Shown here: piece by piece, positions 28,727 through 38,279 of the stretch | How the letters are laid out: the number at the start of each line of letters is the position of its first letter | Numbering within the stretch: the first letter of the stretch is position 1 | Assembly: GCF_011299555.1 (NCBI RefSeq) | Contig: NZ_CP049857.1 | Span: 4,234,356-4,298,355, forward strand | Source: Dysgonomonas sp. HDW5A | GTDB lineage: Bacteria > Bacteroidota > Bacteroidia > Bacteroidales > Dysgonomonadaceae | Direction of reading: 5' to 3' | DNA length: 64,000 bases | The notes under the pieces: model-generated | The model's database searches: none | What the model saw: the letters and a program-made list of their open reading frames with translations, nothing else | Told to the model about the DNA's origin: nothing | Program-made: the position numbers and the translations under genes

Positions 28727-29322
28727 ATCTTTTCTAAATATTTTATGACCTTACAAGGCACGCCTGCGGCAACTACATTGTCAGGAATATCGTTTGTGAT
28801 TACCGATCCGGCTCCAATGATGCACCATTGCCCAATCTTAATACCTGGTATAACAGTCGATCCAGCACCTATTAAAGTACCTTCTCCAACTTCGACTCCC
28901 CCACATAAGTTTACTCCGGGAGCAATGTGTACAAAATCGTGGATATTGCAGTCATGATCTACAGTGGCTGCTGTATTTATAATCACATGTTTTCCTATTT
29001 GTGAACAAGATTGTATAATTGAGCCTTGAACGATAACAGTTCCATCACCTATGGATACATTCCGTGATATCACAGCATTCGTCGATATTGCTTTATCATA
29101 GGTAACTTCGTTGAGATCTGTAGCAATTTTTTTCCGTATCGAATTATTACCGATACTGATGATCAATGGTGATTTGATTTCCGGAGAAACAGGTATTCCC
29201 ATAAAATCTTTGATTGTTTTATTATCATCATATAACTCTTCAACAGTAATGTCATTTAATTGAAGAATGTCTATAATTACCTTAGCATGGCCACCTGCAC
29301 CAAACAGATATACTTTTTTCAT
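28723..29322 (-). CDS. Sugar O/N-acetyltransferase, NeuD/PglD family
   Basis: N-terminal Rossmann-like segment (KKVYLFGAGGHAKVIIDIL) followed by left-handed beta-helix hexapeptide repeats with the conserved VDHDCNIHDFVHIAPG; the His in this block is the usual catalytic base. PglD acetylates the 4-amino group of UDP-4-amino-sugars. The overlaps of four bases with the aminotransferase and the sugar transferase support that reaction, although the sialic-acid O-acetyltransferase NeuD is a near relative. Confidence 0.85.
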   Translation of the reverse strand: MKKVYLFGAGGHAKVIIDILQLNDITVEELYDDNKTIKDFMGIPVSPEIKSPLIISIGNNSIRKKIATDLNEVTYDKAISTNAVISRNVSIGDGTVIVQGSIIQSCSQIGKHVIINTAATVDHDCNIHDFVHIAPGVNLCGGVEVGEGTLIGAGSTVIPGIKIGQWCIIGAGSVITNDIPDNVVAAGVPCKVIKYLEKI

Positions 29323-29930
29323 CTTTCTTGATTTCCTTCAAATTTTTCTATTGTAACACTTTTTTCGGAAGTAATCCCTTCCGACTTAAATACTTTTACT
29401 ATCGTAAGACATATTATTTTAATGTCTAACAACAGAGATATATGATCAACATACCAGACATCAAGCCTGAATTTTTCTTGCCACGAAATAGCATTTCTAC
29501 CATTTACTTGTGCCCATCCTGTAATTCCAGGACGAACCTCGTGTCTACGTACCTGATCCTCATCATATAACGACAGATACTCTATCAATAGAGGACGGGG
29601 TCCCACCAAACTCATATCTCCTTTAATAACATTGAGTAATTGAGGTATTTCATCTAAGGAAGTTTTTCTTACAAATCTGCCAATAGAGGTCAATCTATCC
29701 TCATCAGCTAGAAGATTTCCATTAGAATCTTTTCGATCATTCATTGTTTTAAACTTAACAATTTTGAATACCCTATTGTTCTTACCAGGACGTGTTTGAA
29801 AGAAAAAAGGTTTTCCATTATTAGCTATTGTAAAAAATAGAATTAGAATTAAGAACATGGGTAACAGTATGATAAATGCTACTAATGAGAAAATTAAATC
29901 CAAGACAGGTTTAAAAATATTTTTATACAT
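29319..29930 (-). CDS. Initiating sugar-1-phosphate transferase, PglC-like
   Basis: A small (203 aa) polyprenyl-phosphate phosphosugar transferase that starts the repeat unit on undecaprenyl phosphate. One N-terminal re-entrant hydrophobic helix (about 10-32) precedes FFQTRPGKNNRVFKIVKFKTM, TSLDEIPQLLNV with the catalytic Asp-Glu pair, and GPRPLL. The monotopic short form is that of PglC, which uses UDP-diNAcBac. The neighbours fit this. Confidence 0.9.
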   Translation of the reverse strand: MYKNIFKPVLDLIFSLVAFIILLPMFLILILFFTIANNGKPFFFQTRPGKNNRVFKIVKFKTMNDRKDSNGNLLADEDRLTSIGRFVRKTSLDEIPQLLNVIKGDMSLVGPRPLLIEYLSLYDEDQVRRHEVRPGITGWAQVNGRNAISWQEKFRLDVWYVDHISLLLDIKIICLTIVKVFKSEGITSEKSVTIEKFEGNQER

Positions 29931-31074
29931 CGCCTAACAATTTGTTATAAAATTTAATCCACTCATTAGTAATTGTCTGTCCCGAAAAATTATCAAGAAC
30001 ATATTGTCTGCCATTCTTTCCCAGCAACATTCTCTTCTCTTTATTTATGACTAGAGTTTCCATTAATAAGTATAATCCATCCACATTACTAACCTCATGT
30101 CTGAGGCCTGTTTTATCGTTTATTATGGTTTCTCTAAGCCCATATGTATCGCTACAGATTATAGGTTTCTCTAATAAGGAGGCTTCGATCACGCTAGTGC
30201 CAAATCCTTCCCGATAGCTTGGTAAGCAAAATATATCACATGCTTGTATCATCTTCTCGGCTATTGTTGTTGGTCCTCCAAAATATATAGAATCTATATT
30301 TTGATATTTAAGTCGAGTAATACTCTCTATATTCTCTTCATCAAATCCAATAAGTAATAAGCGTATATCTTGATATTTTTCTTTCAGTTTAAGAAATGCA
30401 TCTATAAGATCAAAAATACCTTTGTCCTTATTTAGACGCCCTAGAAACATAAATACTATTTCATGAGGCTCAATACCCAATTCTTTTCTCATATATTGTG
30501 ATACCAGATCATCAGGAACAAACCTGTTAGTATCTACTCCACTAATAGAGCCTTTTCCTAATACTTTGGAATCTTTCGCCTTTATAATTTTATTTTGTAT
30601 CAGATATTCTCTCTGTGACTGTCCATCAACCAATATACAAGTAGAATTGGTCGCTATACATATGTCCATGAACTTAAGTAATGCTCTCATGAATCCCTTT
30701 TGAGTATGCCAAACCTGTCCTGTGAAAATGTGGATGCGATTCTTTATTCCGCTCAATCTGGCAGCAGTCATGGCTATCAATCCCGCCTTTGGTGTAACAG
30801 AATGGACTGCATCAAAATTGTTTTCTTTTAAATATCTACGAAGCAGCAATAGTGCCTTTGTATCCTGCACTATATTTATTTTTCTAAAGAGTGGAATACT
30901 TTTTATTTCGACTAAAGGTATATCCTTGAGAGTATCCATATTTTCATTAACCAGATTGGCTACTAAATAAATATCATAGTCACGAGACAGCTCTCTTATG
31001 TGATTATATAAGAAAGCTCTTACTGTTATAGGAGATGATACTACAAAGCATATTTTCTTTTTCATAAAAGACAA
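29923..31074 (-). CDS. Glycosyltransferase family 4, PglA-like
   Basis: GT-B fold enzyme of 383 aa. The C-terminal family motif is present (FCLPSYREGFGTSVIEASLL with the E-x7-E pattern), and a UDP-sugar-binding region lies around VFMFLGRLNKDKGI. PglA-like enzymes add the second sugar to undecaprenyl-PP-diNAcBac. It overlaps the PglC-like gene by eight bases, which suits the second transfer step. Confidence 0.85.
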   Translation of the reverse strand: MSFMKKKICFVVSSPITVRAFLYNHIRELSRDYDIYLVANLVNENMDTLKDIPLVEIKSIPLFRKINIVQDTKALLLLRRYLKENNFDAVHSVTPKAGLIAMTAARLSGIKNRIHIFTGQVWHTQKGFMRALLKFMDICIATNSTCILVDGQSQREYLIQNKIIKAKDSKVLGKGSISGVDTNRFVPDDLVSQYMRKELGIEPHEIVFMFLGRLNKDKGIFDLIDAFLKLKEKYQDIRLLLIGFDEENIESITRLKYQNIDSIYFGGPTTIAEKMIQACDIFCLPSYREGFGTSVIEASLLEKPIICSDTYGLRETIINDKTGLRHEVSNVDGLYLLMETLVINKEKRMLLGKNGRQYVLDNFSGQTITNEWIKFYNKLLGDV

Positions 31075-31110
31075 ACATTAATTTTGAGATACTGATTATC
31101 GATACATTGA

Positions 31111-32064
31111 TCAGATTACTTTCAATTTTGTTAGAATTAGAAAAACAGACCGAAACAAGTTCTTTTTCTTATTCTTCAATGGGTGATTCAGGTATATTAA
31201 GTCCAGCTCGTATAACTTATTTTTCATTTCCTTATATTCGGATAGTTTACACTTGTCTTTAGAAAGTTGATAAAATAACGAGACATTCAAGAAAGTTAAT
31301 CTTTCCTCAATTAATGAAATCGATCGCTTGTCATCACAGTCATATGCCAACGATTTGATATGCTCCATAACCGTTATGAGGTCTGATCGCAATTTCAACC
31401 TTTTTGAACGATCGGTATTTCGGGTTATTGAACTCTGATTCTGAAAGAAACATGCAACAAGTAGCGATGTTGAAGCAAATCTCTTTGCTTTTAGAAACAC
31501 TCTTGTATTAAATTCATAATCTTCGATGTATATTCTCTCCAGGAAAAAGAGATTATGCGAAATCAAAAATTCTCTTAAATAGATTTTATTACAAGCCGAA
31601 TCCATACAATTTGTTTTCGAATAATAATCTACTCCGCTATAAATACCCGAATTTGTAAATATTTTGCTGTACGTAATCTTCCCATCCTCATTAACGCCCT
31701 GGGCTCCAAATTCTAAGACATCTACACTTAATTGGATACACTGGTTTATTAACATTCCCAAAGTATTATCTAAATAATAATCGTCTGAATCAAGAAACAA
31801 CAGATATCTACCCTGAGCTTGTTCGATTCCCGTATTGCGAGCCCCCCCCAGTCCTTTATTCTTTTGGCTTATGATTATAATATTGTCTTTATCTTTTGCA
31901 TATTCTTCCACAATAAACCTGCTGTTATCAGGAGACTCATCATCTATGACTACAACTTCAAAGCGATTGTGATCAATATTTTGTCTATATACAGAATCTA
32001 AACAAGACCTAATATATTTCTCTACATTGTATATGGGTATTATTATACTTAATTCTTTCATCAT
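31111..32064 (-). CDS. Glycosyltransferase family 2
   Basis: A GT-A fold enzyme (317 aa). The N-terminal SIIIPIYNVEKYIRSCLDSV, the DDESPDNS nucleotide-binding block and LFLDSDDYY (DxD metal site) are all clear. Sugar specificity cannot be read. Like the other transferases it should build the polysaccharide repeat unit at the inner membrane face. Confidence 0.9.
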   Translation of the reverse strand: MMKELSIIIPIYNVEKYIRSCLDSVYRQNIDHNRFEVVVIDDESPDNSRFIVEEYAKDKDNIIIISQKNKGLGGARNTGIEQAQGRYLLFLDSDDYYLDNTLGMLINQCIQLSVDVLEFGAQGVNEDGKITYSKIFTNSGIYSGVDYYSKTNCMDSACNKIYLREFLISHNLFFLERIYIEDYEFNTRVFLKAKRFASTSLLVACFFQNQSSITRNTDRSKRLKLRSDLITVMEHIKSLAYDCDDKRSISLIEERLTFLNVSLFYQLSKDKCKLSEYKEMKNKLYELDLIYLNHPLKNKKKNLFRSVFLILTKLKVI

Positions 32065-32073
32065 ATTCTTAGA

Positions 32074-33165
32074 TCAATATATTATTACATTCATTATGAA
32101 GGTAAAAGAGAAATATGCTAATAAAACAAACCCAATTTTAACCTGTTGATTATTTACCAGATTTTCTTTTAAAAGGGGATAAATAACTATCAAGGCGAGT
32201 ATAAACCAAGATAGATAGGCAAACCTGTTTGAATAACTGGCTCTAATTATAAGTATCCAGAAGGCATTGGATAGAAGATATATAGTATAAAGGCAATTAT
32301 ATATTCTATCCTCAAAATGCAGCTTATTGATATAATACCATCCGGCAAATGCTCCGATACTGCTATAAAGAAGAAAATCCCAGCGAAACCTTGTTGCTGC
32401 AATGATACTACTATTACCTTCATTAGTCAGGTAACTAATTCGATCATCAATATTTAAGTTTGAAAAAAGATTCTCCCAAAAATGACCTAGAGAGACTGAC
32501 AATAGAATACATAATACCCAAAACATAAGTATCCTGTTCGGTTTATGATATAATTGAGCTACTATAAAACAGATTGTAGGGAGTAATATTGATTTATGAA
32601 AACCAATAGCGACTATTATCCAAAGTATTTGAAATAACCGTTTATCACGGGATATAGCCAGAATAAACAAGCTTGTAGATAAACCGTTTCGTATACCATT
32701 AGTTCCATAAGCCCAAAAGGAAAATGAAATAATCAATGCCAGGAATGCATAAAAAGCATATTCTCCAAACCATTTCTTTGAAACAATGTAGAGGGGAACA
32801 ATATATATAATAGCACAAAGAAGAAAGTACGATTGAACATTCATTATTTTGGAACATAAAAACGAATAGGCATCAAACAGAACATCTCCTGTAATGGGTA
32901 TAAATTGTGATCCCTGTTTTGTCATATTAAAAAATGCAGCATATGATACCATATCAACAAATACCTCATTAATAGGGCGTAACCCTATATAAAAGATGGA
33001 GAAGAACAATACAAAGAAGTTCATGTTCCTTATATAAGACAGATTTTTGCGATCATCAATATCCAAAGTAAAACTATGTAGTATTGTAAATAGCACAACA
33101 AGTAGCATTACATAAAAATATATGGATGCATAAATATTTGCAGATATAAAATCAATAGTCATCAT
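32074..33165 (-). CDS. wzy: EpsG/Wzy-type polysaccharide polymerase
   Basis: A 363-aa integral membrane protein with about ten helices. The EpsG-like features include an early R-P-x-N segment (GLRPINEVFVDMVSY) and GTNGIRNGLS in the middle loop, where polymerase arginines are expected. It is the only plausible Wzy in the locus and sits two bases from the next glycosyltransferase gene. Polymerases diverge strongly, so the assignment rests on topology, motif and context. Confidence 0.8.
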   Translation of the reverse strand: MMTIDFISANIYASIYFYVMLLVVLFTILHSFTLDIDDRKNLSYIRNMNFFVLFFSIFYIGLRPINEVFVDMVSYAAFFNMTKQGSQFIPITGDVLFDAYSFLCSKIMNVQSYFLLCAIIYIVPLYIVSKKWFGEYAFYAFLALIISFSFWAYGTNGIRNGLSTSLFILAISRDKRLFQILWIIVAIGFHKSILLPTICFIVAQLYHKPNRILMFWVLCILLSVSLGHFWENLFSNLNIDDRISYLTNEGNSSIIAATRFRWDFLLYSSIGAFAGWYYINKLHFEDRIYNCLYTIYLLSNAFWILIIRASYSNRFAYLSWFILALIVIYPLLKENLVNNQQVKIGFVLLAYFSFTFIMNVIIY

Positions 33166-33166
33166 C

Positions 33167-34246
33167 CTACATCATTTTAGTATTGATGAAATCTACCAAA
33201 TGCCGACAAATCTCATTTATATTGTATTTTTCTCGTACCTTAATTGCTTCATTCTTTAATCTGTTTCGCCTCTCCTTGTCATTCATCAATTGCTTTAATT
33301 CGGAAGTAAATAGCTCCCGATTTTTCAATGGAATAAGGATTCCATTTCTATTATGGTCTATAATATCGGCAGGACCAACTTTACAATCATAGGCAATACA
33401 AGCTAAAGGAACCGACATTGCTTCAATCAGGACATTCGGAAAACCTTCGGAAAGAGACGTAAATGCAAAAATCTCAGCATCGTTTAAATAATCATCTACA
33501 TTTGATTTGGGACCTTCCAAAAATATATTATGCTGTAAAGGGTTATTCTCAATTTTACTTTTCAGGTGATCATATAACTCCCCTCCTCCAACAATTACTA
33601 AATTCCAAGTATCATCGTTTATGGCCGTAAAAATATCAATCAGTTCTTCATGATTTTTCAGCTTATCAAGTCTGCCTACAGTCAGTATAGTATGCGATTT
33701 AGGAGAATCTCCTTTATATCGAATCTGCTTTATCGGATTATTCAATACCAAAATATTCTCATTCAACTTTAATTTATGGAAATGCTTTTGCGCCTCAGTT
33801 GTTTGAGCAATAATACCTTTAGCAAAGGGATAAAGAGCATTTCTTAATTTATCATTCACATATCCGTTGTTTGCATAAGGATTGTTTCTGTCTGATACAA
33901 ATATTTCTTTTATACCAAGGCTTCTGCATGCCAGTATGGAAAGGCTGTTAAATCTTTCACCAAAAGAAAGAAATACATTCTCCTCTAATTTAAGTCGTTT
34001 AAGATTATGCCTCAGATTCAACATAATTTTCAGTTTATTGAAAATTTTTCCCGTATAATCAATATCCGATGTTATAAGTTCAACTTTGGGGTTAATATCA
34101 TACTGTATCGTATGTTTGATCAATGTTACAATCGATACAATATAATTATCCTGAACCAAGTGATTCGATAGTTCTGTAACTACTCTCTCCATGCCACCTA
34201 AACCCAAAGTTGGCAATATGAATATTATATTTCGATCCTTCTTCAT
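33167..34246 (-). CDS. Glycosyltransferase family 4
   Basis: A 359-aa GT-B enzyme with GGMERVVTELSNHL near the N-terminus and TVGRLDKLKNHEELI plus AFTSLSEGFPNVLIEAM in the C-terminal domain. This combination is common in transferases using UDP-HexNAc. It directly abuts the acetyltransferase gene (no spacer) and the polymerase gene. Confidence 0.88.
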   Translation of the reverse strand: MKKDRNIIFILPTLGLGGMERVVTELSNHLVQDNYIVSIVTLIKHTIQYDINPKVELITSDIDYTGKIFNKLKIMLNLRHNLKRLKLEENVFLSFGERFNSLSILACRSLGIKEIFVSDRNNPYANNGYVNDKLRNALYPFAKGIIAQTTEAQKHFHKLKLNENILVLNNPIKQIRYKGDSPKSHTILTVGRLDKLKNHEELIDIFTAINDDTWNLVIVGGGELYDHLKSKIENNPLQHNIFLEGPKSNVDDYLNDAEIFAFTSLSEGFPNVLIEAMSVPLACIAYDCKVGPADIIDHNRNGILIPLKNRELFTSELKQLMNDKERRNRLKNEAIKVREKYNINEICRHLVDFINTKMM

Positions 34247-34723
34247 CTACTTCTTGTATGAAATTATTCTTGCAGGATTTCCAGCTACAACAGCATTGTT
34301 TGGAACATCCGATAAAACAATTGATCCGGCTCCTATAGTGACATTATTCCCGATATGGATATTTCCGATAATTACAGCATTCGCGGAAATAATAACGTTA
34401 TCGCCAATAGTTGGATAAATATTCTCCTTAGTTGATTTTACACCGATTGTTACATTCTGAAATATCCTGCAATCGTAACCAAGAGATACACCTTCTCCTA
34501 TAACAATTCCAACGGGATGAGGCAGAACTGTTCTTTTTTTTCCCAGATACCGCATTCCTCGGGTAATATCACAAGACCTCACAGGTTTGAATGACAAATA
34601 GTATTTGAATGAATAATAAAGTTCTTTGGGGATATGAATGTATCGTTGGAAGGCAAAATAGATATTCTTCACCTTTGCTCCCTCCCAAAGCTTAATATTG
34701 GCAATTCTTTTTATAGTATCCAT
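34247..34723 (-). CDS. Serine-acetyltransferase-like hexapeptide acetyltransferase
   Basis: A 158-aa left-handed beta-helix acetyltransferase. The C-terminal hexapeptide coils (IGNIHIGNNVTIGAGSIV, then VVAGNPARII) resemble CysE/serine acetyltransferase and capsule acetyltransferases. A role in decorating the polysaccharide is inferred from position; a stray CysE is unlikely because the N-terminal CysE domain is missing. It overlaps the flippase gene by 13 bases. Confidence 0.82.
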   Translation of the reverse strand: MDTIKRIANIKLWEGAKVKNIYFAFQRYIHIPKELYYSFKYYLSFKPVRSCDITRGMRYLGKKRTVLPHPVGIVIGEGVSLGYDCRIFQNVTIGVKSTKENIYPTIGDNVIISANAVIIGNIHIGNNVTIGAGSIVLSDVPNNAVVAGNPARIISYKK

Positions 34724-35976
34724 TTGCGTAAACTTTGATTGTTATTAAAGATGTATAACTTATAAAAAGTTTCGAACACGATAGAGCTTATGAAAATAAT
34801 GACTAAAACATATAAGTTACATTTCAGAAATAAGATAGGTAATAGAGCAATAAAAAGAAATAAACTATAGAAAGTAGTCTTAAGCATAATGTTTTTATCA
34901 CTATTAATTATCAGGTAATAATTGAGCAATGTATTTACTGCAAAAAATGTTGCCGAGATTGTCAATAATATTACATAAGGAATTGCGGGAGCCAATTCTT
35001 CTCCTCCCAGAAAAAGAACAATTTGTTTCGAGAAAATAAATATCAAAAGACTATAAAGAACTCCTACAAATATAGTTGCTATAAAAACCAACTTCGAAAA
35101 AGAATGATTCCTGTTTTTTATTAATCTTGGTAATACGGCAACAGGTACAGTTTGATACAAGGAGGTGAAAAGCCCAACCAATTTCATAGCCAAATCGTAA
35201 TATGCAACTACGGTTTTGGTAAAAAGAATTCCGACTAAGACTATAACGGTTTTATCTCTCAGGTTATAAGACAGTTTTGTTGAAAATATGGTAAAACTTT
35301 CAATAAAATAAGTCTTCATAATTTGAATGGATGGTAAGACAAAACGAATTTTCTCTTTTACAAAAACTATGTATAAAGCAATCATTCCTCCAATGAAAGC
35401 TCCCAGTCCATTCAGTAATGGGATTTTAAAATAATCTGATTGATCTTTAATTACAAAAAATACCAAAACGAGAAAAATAGAACGGGTAAAGACATTTATG
35501 AAGGTCACATACTTCAATTTTTCGATGCCTTGAAAGAAAAATTGAGGAAATAGAAACTCATTAAATGTAAACGTAAATGCAAATAGATAAAGAATTTTAT
35601 GTTCCCTCATAACAGGAAGCATCCACATACATAGTGCAAGTACGCCTAAGCAAATAATCCAGAGCATAAGTTTTAGTAATAGTATTGACGACACGACTTC
35701 TGATATTTTACGAGTATCATGTACATTCTCTGAAATACTTTTCGTTCCGGAAATATTAAATCCAAATTCTATTACAAGAGAAAAATATCCAATAATGGAT
35801 TGTGCAAATACAACTGTACCATACATTTCGGGCCCTACAACCCGTATTAAATAGGGATATGTAATCAATGGCACTAATAAATTGAAAATTTGAAGAAGTG
35901 ACAGATATGAAAAATTTTCAATAAACTTATAGTTATTCTTAAAAGATTGAGGTATTCTTAATTTACTCATCATCAA
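34711..35976 (-). CDS. wzx: Oligosaccharide flippase Wzx
   Basis: A 421-aa MOP-superfamily membrane protein with about 12 helices, starting with the family's NFSYLSLLQIFNLLVPLITY and PYLIRVVGPEMYGTVVFAQ. It moves undecaprenyl-linked repeat units to the periplasm. It sits between the precursor genes and the transferase genes. Confidence 0.9.
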   Translation of the reverse strand: MMMSKLRIPQSFKNNYKFIENFSYLSLLQIFNLLVPLITYPYLIRVVGPEMYGTVVFAQSIIGYFSLVIEFGFNISGTKSISENVHDTRKISEVVSSILLLKLMLWIICLGVLALCMWMLPVMREHKILYLFAFTFTFNEFLFPQFFFQGIEKLKYVTFINVFTRSIFLVLVFFVIKDQSDYFKIPLLNGLGAFIGGMIALYIVFVKEKIRFVLPSIQIMKTYFIESFTIFSTKLSYNLRDKTVIVLVGILFTKTVVAYYDLAMKLVGLFTSLYQTVPVAVLPRLIKNRNHSFSKLVFIATIFVGVLYSLLIFIFSKQIVLFLGGEELAPAIPYVILLTISATFFAVNTLLNYYLIINSDKNIMLKTTFYSLFLFIALLPILFLKCNLYVLVIIFISSIVFETFYKLYIFNNNQSLRKWIL

Positions 35977-36037
35977 AAATTAATCATTAAATATGCCTTT
36001 ATTTTCATAGCATAAACCACTTCATATCATACGGTCT

Positions 36038-37291
36038 TTAGCTTTTCTTTAAGCTATAGCATACTCCCTTATCTTTGATTGAAGCAGAAAAGTCTAAACC
36101 CTCAAACTCCTTATGTGTAACAGCTAGAACAACTGCATCGAATTTTGCTGTCGGAAGTTTAGTTTCAATATCCAATCCATACTCGTGATAAACCTCCTCC
36201 GGATTTGCCCACGGATCATATATTACAACATTAGTATCATATTCCTTCAACTCACGAATAACATCTACCACCCTGGTATTCCTAACATCGGGACAGTTCT
36301 CCTTGAAGGTTATGCCCAACACCAGAATATCAGCCCCTTTAACTTGAATACCTGATCTTATCATTTTTTTCACCACCTCGCTGGCAACATATTCGCCCAT
36401 ACTGTCATTCATACGTCTGCCCGAAAGAATTATTTCGGGGTGATAACCGTATTCTTGAGCTTTTTGTGCTAAATAATAAGGGTCTACACCTATACAATGA
36501 CCTCCCACTAACCCCGGGTTGAATTTTAAAAAATTCCATTTGGTGGCAGCAGCCTCAAGAACCGCAGTAGTGTCAATATCCATGCGATCGAATATCTTCT
36601 TCAGTTCGTTTACAAAAGCAATATTAATATCTCGTTGCGAATTCTCAATTACTTTAGCAGCTTCGGCGACTTTTATGGAGGGCGCTAAATGTGTACCGGC
36701 AGTTATAACTGAGGAATATAAGGCATTGACTTTTTCTCCTATTTGAGGAGTCGATCCTGAGGTTACTTTCTTAATTTTTTCGACTGTATGTTCTTTATCT
36801 CCCGGATTTATTCTTTCAGGAGAATATCCGGCAAAGAAATCTACATTAAATTTGAGTCCCGATATTTTTTCTACAACCGGTATACAGTCATCTTCCGTAG
36901 CTCCCGGATATACCGTAGATTCGTAAATGACAATATCATCTTTGCCAACCACCTTACCTATAGTCTCACTCGCTCTATAAAGAGGAGTAAGGTCTGGACG
37001 ATTATTTTTATCTACAGGAGTGGGTACAGTAACAATATAATAGTTACAATCTTTAATATCATCAAGGTCGGATGAACAATATAATCCGTTCGTATCATCA
37101 CTTTCGTTCTTTAATACAGATCGAAGAACCGACTCTTCCACCTCCAATGTACAATCATATCCACTCATCAGTTGATCAACCCGAGACTTGTTTACATCAA
37201 AACCGACTACAGGATATTTAGTTGCAAATAATCGGGCTAGTGGTAGTCCTACGTAGCCAAGACCTATAATTCCTATTTTAGCTTTATCCAT
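36038..37291 (-). CDS. UDP-HexNAc 6-dehydrogenase, TviB/WbpO type
   Basis: Oxidises the 6-hydroxyl of a UDP-N-acetylhexosamine to an uronic acid with two NAD. An N-terminal Rossmann motif (GIIGLGYVGLPLA), the catalytic cysteine C266 in GGHCIGVDPYY and a C-terminal FKENCPDVRNTRV block are all intact. At 417 aa it is full length. With the adjacent 4-epimerase it should supply UDP-GlcNAcA or UDP-GalNAcA, so the polymer is predicted to be acidic. Confidence 0.92.
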   Translation of the reverse strand: MDKAKIGIIGLGYVGLPLARLFATKYPVVGFDVNKSRVDQLMSGYDCTLEVEESVLRSVLKNESDDTNGLYCSSDLDDIKDCNYYIVTVPTPVDKNNRPDLTPLYRASETIGKVVGKDDIVIYESTVYPGATEDDCIPVVEKISGLKFNVDFFAGYSPERINPGDKEHTVEKIKKVTSGSTPQIGEKVNALYSSVITAGTHLAPSIKVAEAAKVIENSQRDINIAFVNELKKIFDRMDIDTTAVLEAAATKWNFLKFNPGLVGGHCIGVDPYYLAQKAQEYGYHPEIILSGRRMNDSMGEYVASEVVKKMIRSGIQVKGADILVLGITFKENCPDVRNTRVVDVIRELKEYDTNVVIYDPWANPEEVYHEYGLDIETKLPTAKFDAVVLAVTHKEFEGLDFSASIKDKGVCYSLKKS

Positions 37292-37292
37292 T

Positions 37293-38279
37293 TTATTTCA
37301 GATTTTCCCAGTACCATTGGACTGCTTCTTTGAGACCTTGTTTCATACTATATTGCGGATGATATCCGAGTAAACTTTCGGCTTTCTCTATACTTGCCAA
37401 TGAATGAGGTATATCTCCCGACCTATTATCGCCGTATATTACTTCAATATTCGCTATTTGAGAGTCGTATTGACTCAAGTATTCTTTGAGATACCCAACT
37501 AATTGATTTAATGTAGTCCGTTCGCCATATGCAGTATTATATACAGTATTCAGAGCACTCTTATCAGAAACAGAAAGAGCCAGTAGGTTCATTTGAACTA
37601 CGTTTTTGATATACGTAAAATCTCTTGAATACTCACCATCTCCATTAATAACAGGTGATTCGTGATCTATTAGTTTCTTTACAAACAAGGGAATCACTGC
37701 TGCATAGGCTCCATTGGGATCTTGTCTACGCCCAAATACATTAAAATACCTCAACCCAATACATTCCATACCATATGTTCTCGAAAATACATCTGCATAT
37801 AATTCATTCACATATTTGGTTATTGCGTATGGCGACAATGGTTTTCCAATAACATCTTCCACTTTGGGTAATGACTTGGAATCACCATAAGTAGAAGAAC
37901 TGGCTGCATAAATAAACCGCTTTACATTGGCTTCTCTTGCTGCAACAAGCATATTCAGGAAACCTGATACATTAACATCGTTGCTCGTTATAGGATCGGC
38001 AATCGAACGGGGTACTGATCCTAAAGCGGCTTCATGTAAAACGTAATCAACTCCTTTTGTAACTTTCTGACAATCTTCTATTTTGCGAATATCTCCGACA
38101 ATTAACTTGAAGTTTTTATTATCAAATAAATGAAGTATGTTCTCTATTTTACCGGTAGAAAAATTATCTAAGCAAACTACTTTACAATCCTGTTTTAGTA
38201 ACTCTTCACATAGATTAGAACCTATAAATCCGGCTCCCCCCGTAACTAGTATCGTCGAATTATTTAATTTGATATCCAT
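37293..38279 (-). CDS. UDP-HexNAc 4-epimerase, TviC/WbpP type SDR
   Basis: Extended SDR enzyme: TGGAGFIGSNL cofactor motif, YAASSSTYGD with the catalytic Ser, and SPYAITKYVNE giving the Y-x3-K pair. The start chosen is the third possible ATG (38279, MDIKLNNST), which fits the family N-terminus; an upstream ATG at 38297 adds six residues. Either start overlaps the wzc gene. It is one base from the dehydrogenase gene, its metabolic partner. Confidence 0.9.
   Translation of the reverse strand: MDIKLNNSTILVTGGAGFIGSNLCEELLKQDCKVVCLDNFSTGKIENILHLFDNKNFKLIVGDIRKIEDCQKVTKGVDYVLHEAALGSVPRSIADPITSNDVNVSGFLNMLVAAREANVKRFIYAASSSTYGDSKSLPKVEDVIGKPLSPYAITKYVNELYADVFSRTYGMECIGLRYFNVFGRRQDPNGAYAAVIPLFVKKLIDHESPVINGDGEYSRDFTYIKNVVQMNLLALSVSDKSALNTVYNTAYGERTTLNQLVGYLKEYLSQYDSQIANIEVIYGDNRSGDIPHSLASIEKAESLLGYHPQYSMKQGLKEAVQWYWENLK

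Noticed and set aside
34247..34723. Cysteine-biosynthesis serine acetyltransferase
   Set aside because: Lacks the N-terminal CysE domain and lies inside the polysaccharide operon.
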